A stretch of DNA of 64,000 nt from Pseudomonas sp. PDM16 (GTDB lineage: Bacteria; Pseudomonadota; Gammaproteobacteria; Pseudomonadales; Pseudomonadaceae), in NCBI RefSeq assembly GCF_014851865.1, contig NZ_JACVAM010000001.1, forward strand, positions 992,001 to 1,056,000. The letters run 5' to 3'. The number at the start of each line of letters is the position of its first letter. Position 1 is the stretch's first letter. The position numbers were made by a program, and so were the translations under genes. The notes beneath the pieces were generated by a model. It made no database searches. It was given only the letters and a program-made list of their open reading frames with translations, and had not been told where the DNA came from. Below, piece after piece: positions 1-8,671 of the stretch.

Positions 1-607
1 TGATACCGAGTCCTTCGAGGTGGCGTTGAAGAACACCCTGCGCCAGGCGCCGGACGTGATCCTGATTGGTGAGATCCGTACCCGCGAGACCATGGATTAC
101 GGCGTGGCCTTTGCCGAGACGGGGCACCTTTGCCTCGCCACATTGCACGCCAACAACGCCAACCAGGCTCTGGACCGGATCATCAACTTCTTCCCGCCGG
201 ATCGACACAACCAGGTGTGGATGGACCTGTCGCTCAACCTCAAGGCCATTGTCGCGCAGCAGCTGGTGCCCACTCCCGACGGCAAGGGGCGTCGCGCGGT
301 AATCGAGGTGCTGATCAATACCCCGCTGGCCGCGGACCTGATTCGCAAGGGCGAGGTGCATGAGCTCAAGGCGCTGATGAAGCGCTCTACCGAGCTTGGC
401 ATGCAGACCTTCGACCAGGCGCTCTACGCCCTCTACATACAGGGCGAGATCACCTACGAAGATGCCCTGCTTTACGCCGACTCTGCGAACGATCTGCGCC
501 TGATGATCAAGCTCGGCTCGGAAACCGATGGCGACCACCTGACCAGCATGAGCCAGGGCCTGAGCCTGGAAGTCAGCGAAGAAGATCCGGGTCGCCGCTT
601 CCGCTGA
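1..607 (+). CDS. pilU: PilU-type twitching motility ATPase (3' part)
   Basis: C-terminal part of a PilT/PilU family hexameric ATPase that drives type IV pilus retraction at the inner membrane. The gene enters from the left edge, so the Walker A region is not visible. Visible are the Walker B-type segment DVILIGEIR and the His box GHLCLATLHAN, both typical of secretion/retraction ATPases. The acidic tail (LEVSEEDPGRRFR) after the ATPase core favours PilU over PilT, which ends shorter. The frame is open from base 2 and an internal GTG at 20 is not a likely start. It converges on the UdgX-type gene, with only four bases between the stops. PilT cannot be excluded without the N-terminus. Confidence 0.85.
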   Translation, partial: DTESFEVALKNTLRQAPDVILIGEIRTRETMDYGVAFAETGHLCLATLHANNANQALDRIINFFPPDRHNQVWMDLSLNLKAIVAQQLVPTPDGKGRRAVIEVLINTPLAADLIRKGEVHELKALMKRSTELGMQTFDQALYALYIQGEITYEDALLYADSANDLRLMIKLGSETDGDHLTSMSQGLSLEVSEEDPGRRFR

Positions 608-611
608 TCCT

Positions 612-2051
612 TCAGGCCGCCAGCTGGCTTGCCTGACACAGGGCGGTAATCAACTCGTTGAAGCGTTGATTGCCGCCGTCTTCATTGAGCGCTGCTGCTG
701 GATGAGGCGCCACCACCACCCAGAGCTCTTCGTGCCGGAATGGGCGACCTAGCAGGTCGTCCATATTCATGTACGGCAGTTCGTAGGTTTTCAGCAGCGA
801 TGCCAAAGCTGTTTTGCCAAGGGCCACGATGACTCGCGGCGCAAGCTGCTCCAGCTCCTGAACCAGCCAGCGACGGCAGGCCTCCATCTCTCCTTGGGTG
901 GCTGCCACGCCCAAACGGTCGGAAGATCGGTCGAGTGGACCGCTGCCGGGTTGCCACTTGAAGTGTTTTACGGCATGGGTCAGGTACAGCGTATCGCGCG
1001 AAAGCTTGGCGTGATCCAGCGCCCTTTGCAGCACCTGGCCTACGGTACCGATGAAGGGCCGCCCGGCCAGGTCCTCCTGATCACCGGGCTGATCCCCAAT
1101 CAGCATGATGCGCGCGCCGTTCGGGCCTTCGCCCGGAACGGCGCAGGTGGCGTCGCGCCAGAGCGTGCAGGCGCGGCAGTTGTCCAGCAACGTGCTTGAA
1201 GAGCGCTGCGGCTGCGCCCTGTCGCTGGCGATCAGCACCTCCTTGCCCGTCAGTTCCCCGACACTGGCGGTTTGCGCCAGACGCTGCTGGCCGGCACGCG
1301 CCTGGCTCATCAGCTGCGGAATCAGCGGCCCTTCGGGAAGATCTTTCCAGAAGCGTACCGGCATGTTGCTCTCCAGCACATCCTGGTTAAGTCGCGCAGG
1401 GTTGAACGTACTGCCGTAGTAGGCCAGCCACAGTTCGGCGCCCGGATCTTCGGCGCCCCTCGCCAGCTGGCTCAGCTCTGCAGGGCAGGGGCGCAGGATT
1501 TGCATTTTCGCACCATCCCACAGTGCCGCGGCGTCGGGAGTGGCGATCAGCCAACTGGCGCGGCCCAGACGTTCGGCGAAGTGTCCGGCAGCCATGTCGA
1601 GAATATCGTGGGCCGGCTCGTGCCAGGCGACAAAGTTCGGTGTCCCGTCTTCTGGCGTTCGCTCCCTGAAACGCAGGAACGCGTGCATGTGGTGGGCCTC
1701 GCGATGCACGCTCTTGATGCGACGCTGCAGGACGTTGCCATCGCGGTCGCCGGCAAGCATGGCCGTGCGGTCGCCATGGGCGACACGCCAGAGAATGCGG
1801 TAGAGCAGCGCCCAGCGATCATCGGCCCGAAAGCGAGCCGCGGTTTCGAGCAGTTCCGGCAGTTCGCGGGGGATTCGCGGTGGAGCTGCCGCCGAAATCC
1901 GTGGTGGTTCGGTGGCGAGTTCGGTGAGCAGGTCTGCGCCCGTCTCGCCTGCCTGCCAGCTCACTTCATGGGGTTCAGCGCCCGCCAGCAGCAGCCGGCG
2001 GGCCTCGCTGCGCCAGCCCGCGAAGCTGCCATTGAAATGAGCGACGAGCAT
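612..2051 (-). CDS. DUF4130-UdgX fusion, uracil-DNA glycosylase-like DNA repair protein
   Basis: 479 aa. Residues about 1-240 match the DUF4130 (TIGR03915-like) DNA-metabolism domain, for example the RRIKSVHREAHHMHAFLRFR segment. Residues about 285-479 are a family 4/UdgX uracil-DNA glycosylase domain, with C292/C295 and C392 as probable Fe-S ligands, motif A-like GDQPGDQED at 319-327, and KHFKW at 362-366. UdgX normally follows KHFK(F/W) with an Arg-rich KRRIH loop whose His forms a covalent bond to the abasic sugar. Here residues 367-389 (PGSGPLDRSSDRLGVAATQGE) contain no such motif, and motif B is HPAAAL at 450-455 rather than HPS. Trapping or glycosylase chemistry may therefore differ or be lost. 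The start ATG abuts the end of the upstream radical SAM gene (both at 2051), so the pair is a coupled operon under one SOS-type box. Confidence 0.85.
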   Translation of the reverse strand: MLVAHFNGSFAGWRSEARRLLLAGAEPHEVSWQAGETGADLLTELATEPPRISAAAPPRIPRELPELLETAARFRADDRWALLYRILWRVAHGDRTAMLAGDRDGNVLQRRIKSVHREAHHMHAFLRFRERTPEDGTPNFVAWHEPAHDILDMAAGHFAERLGRASWLIATPDAAALWDGAKMQILRPCPAELSQLARGAEDPGAELWLAYYGSTFNPARLNQDVLESNMPVRFWKDLPEGPLIPQLMSQARAGQQRLAQTASVGELTGKEVLIASDRAQPQRSSSTLLDNCRACTLWRDATCAVPGEGPNGARIMLIGDQPGDQEDLAGRPFIGTVGQVLQRALDHAKLSRDTLYLTHAVKHFKWQPGSGPLDRSSDRLGVAATQGEMEACRRWLVQELEQLAPRVIVALGKTALASLLKTYELPYMNMDDLLGRPFRHEELWVVVAPHPAAALNEDGGNQRFNELITALCQASQLAA

Positions 2052-3262
2052 TACCAGAGAGCCATCTGCGACGGCGCATCGCTGAGCTGGCGGCGCAGTA
2101 CGGCGGACTCCAACGTGGCCTGCTGCGGGCGGTAATCCTGGGTGACGATAAATGGCTTGGCCTTGTCCATCGAGCAGCGCAGGCGTGCTACATCGGCATA
2201 GCGGATGCGGCGCTGGCGGCGCAATTCGACCAGTCGCCTGGCGCTGAGTACGCCGATGCCCGGTACGCGGGCGATCATCGCCGGTTCCGCGCGATTCAGA
2301 TCCAGCGGGAAGTGCGCGCGATTGGCCAGAGCCCAGGCCAGTTTGGGATCGACGTCCAGTGCCAGGTTGCCTGGAGTGGCGATCAGCTCCTGGACATTGA
2401 AGCCGTAGCCGCGCAGGAGAAAGTCCGCCTGGTACAGGCGGTGCTCGCGCAGCAGCGGCGGCGCCTGGAACGGCACGCTCTTCGGGCTGTGTGGAATCGG
2501 GCTGAACGCCGAGTAGTACACGCGCTTGAGGCGGTAGGCGCCGTACAGGGTCTGTGCGGTGTCGAGGATGGTGCGGTCGTCGGTGTCGTCGGCGCCGACG
2601 ATCATCTGCGTGCTCTGCCCGGCGGGGGCGAAGGCCGGTGCGCGGGTCTCCTCGCGGGCCTCGTCGACGCCGAGGCGGATCGAGCCCATCGCTTGCTTGA
2701 TGGTGCCGACGCTCTTCTCCGGTGCCAGACGGATCAGGCTGGCCTCGCTGGGCAGTTCGATATTGACGCTGAGACGGTCGGCATAGCGGCCGGCCTCAGT
2801 GATCAGCTCGGGTGAAGCGTCGGGAATGGTCTTGAGGTGGATATAGCCGCGAAACTCGTGTTCCTCGCGCAGCAGGCGGGCAACGCGCACCAACTGCTCC
2901 ATGGTGTAATCCGCCGACCGAATGATCCCGGAGCTGAGGAACAGGCCGCTGATGCAATTGCGCCGGTAGAAGTCCAGGGTCAGGCGTACCACTTCCTCGG
3001 GAGTGAAGCGTGCGCGTGGCACATCGCTGGAGCGGCGGTTTACGCAATACTGGCAGTCGTACAGACAGAAGTTGGTCAGCAGTACCTTCAGCAGCGCCAC
3101 GCAGCGGCCATCCGGAGTGAAGCTGTGACAGATGCCCATGCCATTGGTGGCACCCAGGCCGGATTTGCCGCGAGAGTCGCGCTTGGGGGCACCGCTGCTG
3201 GCGCAGGACACGTCGTACTTGGCCGCGTCGGCCAATACGGTTAGCTTGTCTATAAGTTCCAT
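2051..3262 (-). CDS. radical SAM protein of the putative DNA modification/repair family
   Basis: 403 aa from ATG 3262; a longer reading to 3355 would run through the LexA-like operator and is rejected. The radical SAM cluster motif CLYDCQYC supplies C66, C70 and C73. Additional Cys at 20, 45 and 54 could bind a second cluster. The C-terminal part (about 320-363, LDLNRAEPAMIARVPGIG) is a helix-hairpin-helix, a non-specific DNA-binding element. This is the TIGR03916-type protein that usually travels with the DUF4130/UdgX protein, which here follows directly. Family knowledge places the pair in DNA repair or modification; substrate and reaction are unknown. The gene is probably SOS-controlled. 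Confidence 0.85.
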   Translation of the reverse strand: MELIDKLTVLADAAKYDVSCASSGAPKRDSRGKSGLGATNGMGICHSFTPDGRCVALLKVLLTNFCLYDCQYCVNRRSSDVPRARFTPEEVVRLTLDFYRRNCISGLFLSSGIIRSADYTMEQLVRVARLLREEHEFRGYIHLKTIPDASPELITEAGRYADRLSVNIELPSEASLIRLAPEKSVGTIKQAMGSIRLGVDEAREETRAPAFAPAGQSTQMIVGADDTDDRTILDTAQTLYGAYRLKRVYYSAFSPIPHSPKSVPFQAPPLLREHRLYQADFLLRGYGFNVQELIATPGNLALDVDPKLAWALANRAHFPLDLNRAEPAMIARVPGIGVLSARRLVELRRQRRIRYADVARLRCSMDKAKPFIVTQDYRPQQATLESAVLRRQLSDAPSQMALW

Positions 3263-3275
3263 GAGTAGCCAAATA

Positions 3276-3291
3276 CTGTATTTGCATACAG
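3276..3291 (-). promoter_or_regulatory. LexA (SOS) box before the radical SAM/UdgX operon
   Basis: CTGTATTTGCATACAG is a full match to CTGT-N8-ACAG, and the symmetry extends one step further on each side (TA...TA). It lies 13 bases upstream of the radical SAM start codon on the minus strand, where a bound repressor would block transcription. No other SOS-type box was noticed by eye. The neighbouring TM2 gene starts 84 bases away in the other direction, so it could in principle share control. Confidence 0.85.
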
Positions 3292-3374
3292 TATTTGTGT
3301 AGTCGATTGTCGACGCAAGCGGTCGCATCGGCCGATCGTCGGTTCTGCGACCCATTCCGTTCCAGGGAGATCAC

Positions 3375-3773
3375 ATGCAACGTCAGGACACGCACAGCAA
3401 GGTCATCGGCTATCTGCTGTGGATATTCGGCTTCCTCGGTGCGCACCGTTTTTACTACGGCAAGCCGGTGACCGGGACCATCTGGTTCTTCACCTTCGGC
3501 CTGTTCTTTATTGGCTGGATCATCGACCTGTTCCTGATCCCGGCGATGGATCGTGAGGCCGACCTGCGCTTCACCGCCGGCGACACCGATTACAACGTGG
3601 CCTGGATCCTGCTGACCTTCCTCGGTGTGTTTGGCGTTCACCGCATGTATCAGGGCAAGTGGATCACCGGGGTCATCTACCTGCTCACCGGCGGCCTGTT
3701 CCTAGTAGGTGTTCTCTACGACTTCTGGACGCTTAACACGCAGGTATCCATACGCAACGCCTCGCGCAGTTGA
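3375..3773 (+). CDS. TM2 domain membrane protein
   Basis: 132 aa with a good Shine-Dalgarno (AGGGAG) before ATG 3375. Two TM2-type units are visible, each carrying the GxxGxHRFYYG/GVFGVHRMYQGK signature (about residues 19-31 and 78-90) followed by a hydrophobic hairpin ending near an Asp. It is a small inner-membrane protein of unknown function; family members are widespread in proteobacteria. It is transcribed divergently from the radical SAM/UdgX pair and converges on the kinase gene. No catalytic residues are apparent. Confidence 0.85.
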   Translation: MQRQDTHSKVIGYLLWIFGFLGAHRFYYGKPVTGTIWFFTFGLFFIGWIIDLFLIPAMDREADLRFTAGDTDYNVAWILLTFLGVFGVHRMYQGKWITGVIYLLTGGLFLVGVLYDFWTLNTQVSIRNASRS

Positions 3774-3789
3774 CCCGCTTCCGGACTGC

Positions 3790-4764
3790 TCAGTACAGCC
3801 GAAGCGGTTCTTCGTCGAGGGCGGCGATCTGTTCGCGCAATGCCAGAATCTGGTCTCCCCAATAACGCTCGTTGGCGAACCAGGGAAAGGCCAGGGGGAA
3901 GGCGGGGTCGTCCCAGCGGCGGGCGATCCAGGCGCTGTGATGAAGCAGACGTAGCGCCCGTAGCCCCTCGATCAGCGGCAGCTCTCGCGGGTCGAAGTCG
4001 CCGAACTCCTGGTAGCCGTCGATCAATTCGGCCAGCTGGCTCAATCGCTCATGGCGATCTCCGGCGAGCATCATCCACAGATCCTGCACCGCAGGCCCCA
4101 TGCGGCAGTCGTCAAGGTCCACCACGTGGAACGCGTTGTCGCGATGAAGGAGGTTGCCTGGGTGACAGTCTCCGTGCAGTCGGATGGCGCTGTATCGGAC
4201 TCGACCGAAGAGCTCATCCAGTTTGGCGAGCAGATCCCTCGCTACCGACTGATAGGCTGGTAGCAGTCTTGGTGGAACGAAGCCTCCCTGGAGAAGGGCC
4301 TCCATCGAAGCATGGCCGAAGCTGTCAACGGATAGGGTTTCCCTTTCGATGAACGGGCGGGTTGCCCCTATCGAATGCATGCGACCGAGAAGCTGCCCCA
4401 GGCGATACAGCTGCTCCAGGTTTCCCGGCTCCGGAGCTCGCCCTCCCCGGCGAGGGAACACCGAGAAGCGGAAGCCGGCATGTTCGAACAAGGTTTCTCC
4501 CTGAAGCTCAAGAGCCGCTACGACTGGGACTTCATGTTCGGCCAGCTCTCGAGTGAATGTGTGCTCTTCGCGAATTGCCGCATCGCTCCAGCGCTCCGGT
4601 CGATAGAACTTGGCGATGATCGGCTCGGCTGCTTCGATGCCGATCTGATAGACGCGGTTCTCGTAGCTGTTCAAGGCCAGCACTCTGGCATCGCTCAGGT
4701 AGCCGAGGCTCTCCACTGCATCGAGGACCAGATCGGGAGTGAGGGTGGCGAAGGGGTGGCTCAT
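3790..4764 (-). CDS. srkA: SrkA/YihE-type stress response protein kinase
   Basis: 324 aa from ATG 4764; upstream in-frame codons to 4878 do not resemble the family N-terminus (MSHPFATLTPDLVLDAVESLG). The fold is that of choline/aminoglycoside kinases, with the catalytic loop LHGDCHPGNLL and the metal-binding segment HVVDLDDCRMGP. E. coli YihE/SrkA is a Ser/Thr kinase linked to envelope and oxidative stress and to lowering programmed death signals; this role is carried over from the family. The gene sits downstream of comF on the same strand with a 58-base gap and faces the TM2 gene. Confidence 0.85.
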   Translation of the reverse strand: MSHPFATLTPDLVLDAVESLGYLSDARVLALNSYENRVYQIGIEAAEPIIAKFYRPERWSDAAIREEHTFTRELAEHEVPVVAALELQGETLFEHAGFRFSVFPRRGGRAPEPGNLEQLYRLGQLLGRMHSIGATRPFIERETLSVDSFGHASMEALLQGGFVPPRLLPAYQSVARDLLAKLDELFGRVRYSAIRLHGDCHPGNLLHRDNAFHVVDLDDCRMGPAVQDLWMMLAGDRHERLSQLAELIDGYQEFGDFDPRELPLIEGLRALRLLHHSAWIARRWDDPAFPLAFPWFANERYWGDQILALREQIAALDEEPLRLY

Positions 4765-4822
4765 GTTGTGCTCCAGTCGGGGGCGCCAGTGTGCCACGGC
4801 CAGGAAAGCTGCGTGCTCAGGA

Positions 4823-5557
4823 TCAGTCTCCCGGCTTGGGTGTGCGGGCCAGGCAATAGACGTCGACTCGCTTCGCACCTGCCTTCAGCAGCAGGCGGGA
4901 AAGCGCTTCGGCGGTGGCTCCCGTGGTGAGCACGTCGTCGATCACCGCGACATGGCGATCACGCACGGCGGCAGTCGGGGTGAGGGCGAAGGCCTGGCGC
5001 AGATTGCGTTTGCGCGCAGCCGCGTCCAGCTCCTGCTGGCGCGCCCCTTCCTGCGGACGCAGCAGCCAGCGGTCCTGCACCGGCAGCTGCAGGCTGTTGC
5101 CCAGCCAGTCCGCGAGCATCCCGGCCTGGTTGAAGCCGCGGCTGCGCAGACGCTTGCGCCCCAGCGGCACGGGCAGCAGCAAGTCGGGGCGTGGCAGGCC
5201 TTCGGCGAAGGCGTGTTGCAGATGATGTGACAGAAGCTCGACCAGCAGACGTCCCATTGGCCACTGCGCCTGGTGCTTGAAGCGGGTGATCAGGCTGTCG
5301 ACCGGGAAGGCGTAGCGCCAGGCTGCTTCCACTCGGGTGAAGTTCGGTGGCCGCTTAAGGCAGGCGCCGCAGGTCAGGCCGGTGGCCGGCAGGGGCAGGG
5401 CGCAGACATTGCAGTGGCCGCCCAGCCAAGGTAGTTCGCCCTCGCAGGCGCTGCACAGCGGGTGCGCGGTGTCCGCCATTTCGGCGCACAACAAGCACGA
5501 TTGTTTAATTTTCGTCCAGTTGTAAACCTGGCTATCGGTGAATGGTTGACAGCGCAT
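4823..5557 (-). CDS. comF: ComF family phosphoribosyltransferase-like protein
   Basis: 244 aa. The N-terminus carries Cys pairs (CLLC, CSAC, CNVC, CGAC) that form the zinc-finger part of ComF proteins. The C-terminal PRPP-binding signature is VAVIDDVLTTGATAEAL (about residues 205-221). ComF supports natural transformation by handling incoming single-stranded DNA with DprA/PriA; in Pseudomonas it is the usual divergent neighbour of bioB. The first codons (MRCQPF) overlap the BirA-type operator at 5520-5552, so biotin-dependent repression could also touch comF expression. Confidence 0.9.
   Translation of the reverse strand: MRCQPFTDSQVYNWTKIKQSCLLCAEMADTAHPLCSACEGELPWLGGHCNVCALPLPATGLTCGACLKRPPNFTRVEAAWRYAFPVDSLITRFKHQAQWPMGRLLVELLSHHLQHAFAEGLPRPDLLLPVPLGRKRLRSRGFNQAGMLADWLGNSLQLPVQDRWLLRPQEGARQQELDAAARKRNLRQAFALTPTAAVRDRHVAVIDDVLTTGATAEALSRLLLKAGAKRVDVYCLARTPKPGD
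5520..5552 (+). promoter_or_regulatory. BirA-type biotin operator upstream of bioB
   Basis: Half-sites TTGTAAACC (5520-5528) and GGTTGACAG (5544-5552) are separated by 15 bases. They fit the known BirA box pattern wTGTmAACC-N14-16-GGTTkACAw with one terminal mismatch. The site is 67 bases upstream of the bioB start, inside codons 2-13 of the divergent comF. A biotinyl-AMP-bound BirA with an HTH domain would be expected to repress the bio operon from here. Confidence 0.75.
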
Positions 5558-5619
5558 GGTCCTTCCTTTGACTATGCCTCGCAGCCGTGTTGCACAGCCT
5601 AGAACAAGGAATATCGCCC

Positions 5620-6678
5620 ATGAGCGCCAGTATCGCCTCCGTCACCCGTCACGATTGGTCCCTCGCCGAGGTGAAGGCGCTGTTCGAGCAGCCGTTCAAC
5701 GACCTGTTGTTCCAGGCTCAGATCGTTCACCGGGCGCACTTCGACCCGAACCGCGTGCAGGTCTCCACCCTGCTGTCGATCAAGACCGGTGCCTGCCCGG
5801 AAGACTGCAAATATTGCCCGCAGTCCGGCCACTACAACACCGGCCTGGACAAGCAGAAGCTGATGGAAGTGCAGAAGGTGCTGGAGGCGGCCGCCGAGGC
5901 CAAGGCCATCGGCTCGACCCGCTTCTGCATGGGCGCGGCGTGGAAGCACCCGTCGGCCAAGGACATGCCCTATGTGCTGAAGATGGTCGAGGGCGTGAAG
6001 AAGCTCGGCCTGGAAACCTGCATGACCCTCGGCAAGCTCGACCAGGAGCAGACCCGCGCCTTGGCCGAGGCCGGCCTCGACTACTACAACCACAACCTGG
6101 ATACCTCGCCGGAGTTCTACGGCAACATCATCACCACCCGCACCTACAGCGAGCGCCTGCAGACCCTGGCCTACGTGCGCGATGCGGGAATGAAGATCTG
6201 CTCCGGCGGCATCCTCGGCATGGGCGAGTCGCTGGACGACCGCGCCGGCCTGCTGATCCAACTGGCCAACCTGCCCGAGCATCCGGAGTCGGTGCCGATC
6301 AACATGCTGGTCAAGGTCGAGGGCACACCGCTGGCCGGCGAGAAGGACGTCGATCCGTTCGACTTCATCCGCATGCTTGCCGTGGCACGGATCATGATGC
6401 CGCAGTCCCATGTGCGCCTGTCCGCCGGCCGCGAGGCGATGAATGAGCAGATGCAGGCCCTGGCCTTTATGGCCGGCGCCAATTCGATCTTCTACGGCGA
6501 GAAGCTGCTGACCACCGCCAACCCGCAGGCCGACAAGGACATGCAGCTGTTCGCCCGCCTCGGCATTAAGCCGGAGGAGCGCGAAGAGCACGCCGACGAG
6601 GTGCACCAGGCCGCCATCGAGCAGGCCCTGGTCGAGCAGCGCGACGGCAAGCTGTTCTATAACGCCGCTTCGGCCTGA
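5620..6678 (+). CDS. bioB: biotin synthase
   Basis: 352 aa. BioB is the radical SAM enzyme that inserts sulfur into dethiobiotin, the last step of biotin synthesis. The SAM cluster motif [10 protein letters not shown] gives C59, C63 and C66. The family segments [16 protein letters not shown] and CSGGI(L/I)GMGE are intact. ATG 5620 is chosen because AAGGA lies at the proper distance and [13 protein letters not shown] matches Pseudomonas BioB; a longer reading from 5587 adds an atypical leader. It is the first gene of the bioBFHCD operon, behind the BirA-type operator. Confidence 0.97.
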   Translation: MSASIASVTRHDWSLAEVKALFEQPFNDLLFQAQIVHRAHFDPNRVQVSTLLSIKTGACPEDCKYCPQSGHYNTGLDKQKLMEVQKVLEAAAEAKAIGSTRFCMGAAWKHPSAKDMPYVLKMVEGVKKLGLETCMTLGKLDQEQTRALAEAGLDYYNHNLDTSPEFYGNIITTRTYSERLQTLAYVRDAGMKICSGGILGMGESLDDRAGLLIQLANLPEHPESVPINMLVKVEGTPLAGEKDVDPFDFIRMLAVARIMMPQSHVRLSAGREAMNEQMQALAFMAGANSIFYGEKLLTTANPQADKDMQLFARLGIKPEEREEHADEVHQAAIEQALVEQRDGKLFYNAASA

Positions 6679-6724
6679 TGTTCTGTTGGCTGGATGAGCA
6701 AGCCTCGTCCAGCCGACACTCCCC

Positions 6725-6760
6725 GTAGGGTGGATAACCCGCTTGCGGTTACCCACCAAC
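6725..6760. repeat. short palindromic intergenic repeat between bioB and bioF
   Basis: Arms GGTGGATAACC (6729-6739) and GGTTACCCACC (6747-6757) pair with one mismatch around a 7-base loop. The GTAGGGTGGATAAC... type of palindrome recurs between genes in many Pseudomonas genomes. Here it could stabilise or attenuate the bioB-bioF message. Only one copy was noticed in this window. Confidence 0.6.
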
Positions 6761-6777
6761 TGCCGGTACCTGCGCCC

Positions 6778-7947
6778 ATGACCTTTGATCTTGCCGCCCG
6801 CCTCGCCGAGCGCCGCACAGCCCACCTCTATCGCCAGCGCCCCTTGTTGGAGGGCCCGCAAGGGCCTGAGGTGGTGGTTGATGGCCAGGCGCTGCTGGCT
6901 TTCTGTTCCAACGACTACCTGGGCCTGGCCAATCACCCCGAGGTGATCGCGGCCATGCGTGCTGGCGCCGAGCGATGGGGCGTGGGTGGTGGTGCCTCAC
7001 ATCTGGTGATCGGCCACAGCGCGCCACACCATGAGTTGGAGGACGCGTTGGCCGAGTTCACCGGCCGCCCGCGCGCACTGCTGTTCTCCACCGGCTATAT
7101 GGCCAATCTCGCCGCCGTCACCGCGCTGGTGGGGCAGGGCGACACGGTGCTGGAAGATCGCCTCAACCACGCTTCGCTGCTGGATGCCGGGTTGCTCAGC
7201 GGCGCGCGCTTCTCGCGTTACCTGCACAACGATGCGGTGAGCCTGAGCAATCGCCTGCGCAAGGCCGAGGGCAATACTCTGGTGGTCACTGATGGCGTGT
7301 TCAGTATGGACGGCGACCTGGCCGATCTGCCGGCGCTGTGTGCCGAGGCGCGGCGCGCGAACGCCTGGGTGATGGTCGATGACGCCCACGGCTTCGGCCC
7401 GCTGGGCGCCACCGGCGGCGGTATCGTCGAGCACTTCGGCCTGGGCCTGGAGGATGTGCCGGTGCTGGTCGGCACCCTGGGTAAGGCCTTCGGCACCGCC
7501 GGCGCCTTTGTGGCCGGCAGCGAAGAGCTGATCGAAACGCTGATCCAGTTCGCCCGCCCCTACATCTATACCACCAGCCAGCCACCCGCCGTGGCTTGCG
7601 CCAGCCTCAGGAGCCTGCAGCTGCTGCGTGACGAGAGCTGGCGCCGCGAAGACCTGAACCGGCTGATCGCGCGCTTCCGCGCCGGTGCCGCCGAGATCGG
7701 CCTGAGCCTGATGGACAGCCCGACGCCGATCCAGCCGATCCTGATCGGCGACAGCGAGCGCGCCCTGCAGCTCTCTGCCCTATTGAAAGAACGCGGCCTG
7801 CTGGTCGGCGCCATTCGCCCTCCCACTGTACCGGCCGGCAGTGCGCGCCTGCGCGTGACCCTCTCCGCGCTGCACAGCGAGGCGCAGCTGGAGCGCTTGT
7901 TCGACGCCCTGGCCGAATGCTGGCCGTTGGTGAACCGCGATGCGTGA
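6778..7947 (+). CDS. bioF: 8-amino-7-oxononanoate synthase
   Basis: 389 aa. This PLP enzyme condenses pimeloyl-ACP (or CoA) with alanine. The PLP lysine is K236 in [12 protein letters not shown], and the cofactor-contacting DDAHGFG is at 201-207. The start at 6778 gives [13 protein letters not shown], the usual N-terminus; an in-frame ATG at 6694 would translate the palindromic repeat and is unlikely. The stop overlaps the bioH start by eight bases, implying translational coupling. Confidence 0.96.
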   Translation: MTFDLAARLAERRTAHLYRQRPLLEGPQGPEVVVDGQALLAFCSNDYLGLANHPEVIAAMRAGAERWGVGGGASHLVIGHSAPHHELEDALAEFTGRPRALLFSTGYMANLAAVTALVGQGDTVLEDRLNHASLLDAGLLSGARFSRYLHNDAVSLSNRLRKAEGNTLVVTDGVFSMDGDLADLPALCAEARRANAWVMVDDAHGFGPLGATGGGIVEHFGLGLEDVPVLVGTLGKAFGTAGAFVAGSEELIETLIQFARPYIYTTSQPPAVACASLRSLQLLRDESWRREDLNRLIARFRAGAAEIGLSLMDSPTPIQPILIGDSERALQLSALLKERGLLVGAIRPPTVPAGSARLRVTLSALHSEAQLERLFDALAECWPLVNRDA

Positions 7948-8671
7948 TCATCTGATCCTGCTGCCAGGCTGGGGCCTGGGCAGCCTGCCGCTGGAAGTGT
8001 TGGCTGAGGCCCTGCGTGGTCTTGCTCCGACGCTCAAGGTAGAAATCGAACCGCTGCCCGAGCTGACTCGTGGCGAGCCGCGCGACTGGCTGCTGGAGCT
8101 GGACGAACGCCTGCCGGGGCATACCTGGCTGGGTGGCTGGTCGTTGGGAGGCATGCTTGCCAGCGAGCTGGCGGCACTGCGCGGCGAACGCTGTCGTGGC
8201 CTGCTGACCCTGGCCAGCAACCCTTGTTTCGTTGCCGGGCCAGACTGGCCGTACGGCATGGACGAGGGCACCTTCAATGCCTTCGTCGACGGCTGCCGCG
8301 TCGATCCCGCCGCCACCCTCAAGCGCTTCAGCCTGCTCTGCACCCAGGGCTCGGGCGAGGCACGTGGCCTGGCGCGCCAGCTGCAGGCTGCGGCGCCGTA
8401 TGCTGCGGCCGACGTGCTGCTGGCCGGGCTGGAGGTGCTGGGCAGCTTCGACGGGCGCAGCGCCTTGCAGCGTTTCGCCGGGCCGCAATTGCACCTGCTG
8501 GCCGGCGCCGACGCGCTGGTGCCGGCCGAAGTGGCCGGCGAGTTGCTGATGCTGCAGCCGGATATCGAGGTGGGGTTGATCGAGGATGTCAGCCACGCCT
8601 TCCCGCTGGAACGTCCGCACGAGATAGCGGCGGCGATACTGGCCTTCCTTGGCGAGGGTGGCGATGTCTGA
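7940..8671 (+). CDS. bioH: pimeloyl-ACP methyl ester carboxylesterase
   Basis: 243 aa alpha/beta hydrolase. The nucleophile elbow GWSLGG places the catalytic Ser at 68; the acid is probably Asp in AGADALVP and the His is in DVSHAFPLE near the C-terminus. BioH removes the methyl group that BioC adds, releasing pimeloyl-ACP for BioF. It overlaps bioF upstream and bioC downstream, so the three are translated as a tightly packed unit. Confidence 0.95.
   Translation: MRDHLILLPGWGLGSLPLEVLAEALRGLAPTLKVEIEPLPELTRGEPRDWLLELDERLPGHTWLGGWSLGGMLASELAALRGERCRGLLTLASNPCFVAGPDWPYGMDEGTFNAFVDGCRVDPAATLKRFSLLCTQGSGEARGLARQLQAAAPYAAADVLLAGLEVLGSFDGRSALQRFAGPQLHLLAGADALVPAEVAGELLMLQPDIEVGLIEDVSHAFPLERPHEIAAAILAFLGEGGDV

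Noticed and set aside
1272..2135. Long plus-strand frame antisense to the UdgX fusion
   Set aside because: Its translation is low-complexity and follows the third-codon bias of the minus-strand gene; no start signal or family match.
3262..3355. Upstream extension of the radical SAM protein to 3355
   Set aside because: It would translate through the LexA-type palindrome and has no family similarity or ribosome site; ATG 3262 gives the conserved N-terminus.
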